This document shows, in pieces, positions 5,851 through 6,177 of a DNA stretch of 6,177 bases. Positions within the stretch are counted from its first letter, which is position 1. Each line of letters starts with the position of its first letter. The DNA lies in contig JAIRLK010000394.1 in the NCBI GenBank assembly GCA_031259515.1, positions 1 to 6,177 on the forward strand, written 5' to 3'. The position numbers and the translations under genes are program-made. The notes below the pieces were generated by a model. That model was given only the letters and a program-made list of their open reading frames with translations. It searched no databases and had not been told where the DNA came from. The stretch is from Treponema sp. (lineage in GTDB: Bacteria > Spirochaetota > Spirochaetia > Treponematales > Breznakiellaceae).

Positions 5851-6098
5851 AAACGGTACAGGACTACATGAACGATCCCCGGCTTTTTGAAGAACCGGAA
5901 ATGGATGAGCCTATCCGAAAAATCCATGCCGCCCGGCTTATGCTTCAGGATGAAACCGCCGGAATGTCCGGGGTGGAAAAAGCTGCTTTCATAAACGCCA
6001 GAAGCCGGGAAACTCTAGCCCGGCTTGGGCTTTCTCCTAAAATCGTCAATCTTTCCGGCCGGGGCAAACTGAAACTCCGGCAGCCGGTTACTCAGTAA
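5847..6098 (+). CDS. Small charged protein, candidate antitoxin of the PIN protein
   Basis: An 83-residue protein whose ATG overlaps the PIN stop codon (ATGA, 5847-5850), with its own GGAGGT (5832-5837) about 9 nt upstream. The overlap implies translational coupling and a shared function. The N-terminus (MKTVQDYMNDPRLFEEPEMDEP) is acidic and probably extended. Residues 22-62 look helical (IRKIHAARLMLQDE, then GMSGVEKAAFINARSRETLARLGL). The last 20 residues are basic (SPKIVNLSGRGKLKLRQ). No helix-turn-helix or ribbon-helix-helix can be named with certainty. Small proteins of this type commonly follow PIN genes of this subfamily, so an antitoxin or binding-partner role is the best inference. 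This would be toxin-first order, opposite to most VapBC pairs. Confidence 0.72.
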   Translation: MKTVQDYMNDPRLFEEPEMDEPIRKIHAARLMLQDETAGMSGVEKAAFINARSRETLARLGLSPKIVNLSGRGKLKLRQPVTQ

Positions 6099-6100
6099 CC
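6086..6100 (+). other. Hairpin spanning the stop codon of the small partner gene
   Basis: GGTTAC (6086-6091) and GTAACC (6095-6100) form a perfect 6-bp stem with a 3-nt loop. The stop codon TAA (6096-6098) lies in the right arm. Confidence 0.45.
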
Positions 6101-6119
6101 TGTTTTCTCCGGAGAACAG
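6100..6119 (+). terminator. Possible terminator hairpin after the PIN cassette
   Basis: CTGTT pairs with AACAG and CTCC with GGAG, separated by a 2-nt bulge on the left side. It follows directly on the hairpin at 6086-6100, and a third small stem, CCGGA/TCCGG, lies at 6121-6133. No T-run follows, so Rho-independent termination is uncertain. Confidence 0.35.
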
Positions 6120-6177
6120 CCCGGACCATCCGGTATAATAGACCAGCTCCGTGCCGCCATTGTGTGTGTGTTCCCCA

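Noticed and set aside
6134..6139. A perfect TATAAT at the right end
   Set aside because: There is no -35-like hexamer at 16-18 bp upstream and no extended -10 TG, and the window ends before any gene could be seen.
6161..6170. A (TG)5 run
   Set aside because: Too short to call a meaningful simple-sequence repeat, and no gene is visible for it to affect.
1..6177. A CRISPR array, tRNA/rRNA genes, or a transposase
   Set aside because: No regularly spaced repeats, cloverleaf or rRNA-like sequence, or transposase motifs were seen on either strand.

Overview
The window looks like accessory chromosomal DNA of a spirochaete, most probably a treponeme of the termite-gut type. This is an inference from three things: the style of the solute-binding protein (signal peptide ending LFAGGGSQ with no lipobox cysteine), the combination of an LplB/YtcP-type sugar transporter with a UroD/MtaA-like protein, and the moderate, roughly balanced base composition. 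No rRNA, tRNA or phylogenetic marker is present, so the assignment is not firm.

Left part (1-3953, + strand): a three-gene carbohydrate ABC importer operon. An AT-rich leader (1-244) ends in a strong Shine-Dalgarno and a GTG that opens a 45-codon mini-ORF (245-382). The mini-ORF runs through a GC-rich, nested palindromic element (269-366). The LplB-type permease most likely starts at ATG 375, inside the last codons of the mini-ORF. It is followed after 12 nt by a YtcP/LplC-type permease (1323-2213) and, after a 114-nt gap holding two small hairpins, by a 541-residue LplA-type solute-binding protein (2328-3953). No ATPase gene is present; importers of this class commonly borrow a shared MsmX/MsmK-type ATPase encoded elsewhere.

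Middle (3954-5273): a near-perfect 36-nt hairpin (3997-4032) lies between the convergent ends of the binding-protein gene and a minus-strand gene for a UroD/MtaA-family protein (4074-5183). That protein keeps the H-x-C ... C zinc-ligand pattern of corrinoid/coenzyme M methyltransferases. A good minus-strand promoter (5245-5273) with a dyad in its spacer serves this gene and rules out a longer N-terminus.

Right part (5362-6098, + strand): a two-gene cassette with an ATGA overlap. It encodes a PIN-domain protein (putative RNase toxin) followed by an 83-residue charged protein that is a candidate antitoxin, i.e. toxin-first order. Tandem hairpins at 6086-6133 cover its 3' end.

Likely workings: the importer brings in an oligosaccharide or related solute. 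The neighbouring methyltransferase-like enzyme may act on something in the same niche, but nothing in the window proves a link. The PIN cassette looks like an independent module. The least ordinary feature is the palindromic element wedged between the ribosome-binding site and the first permease gene.
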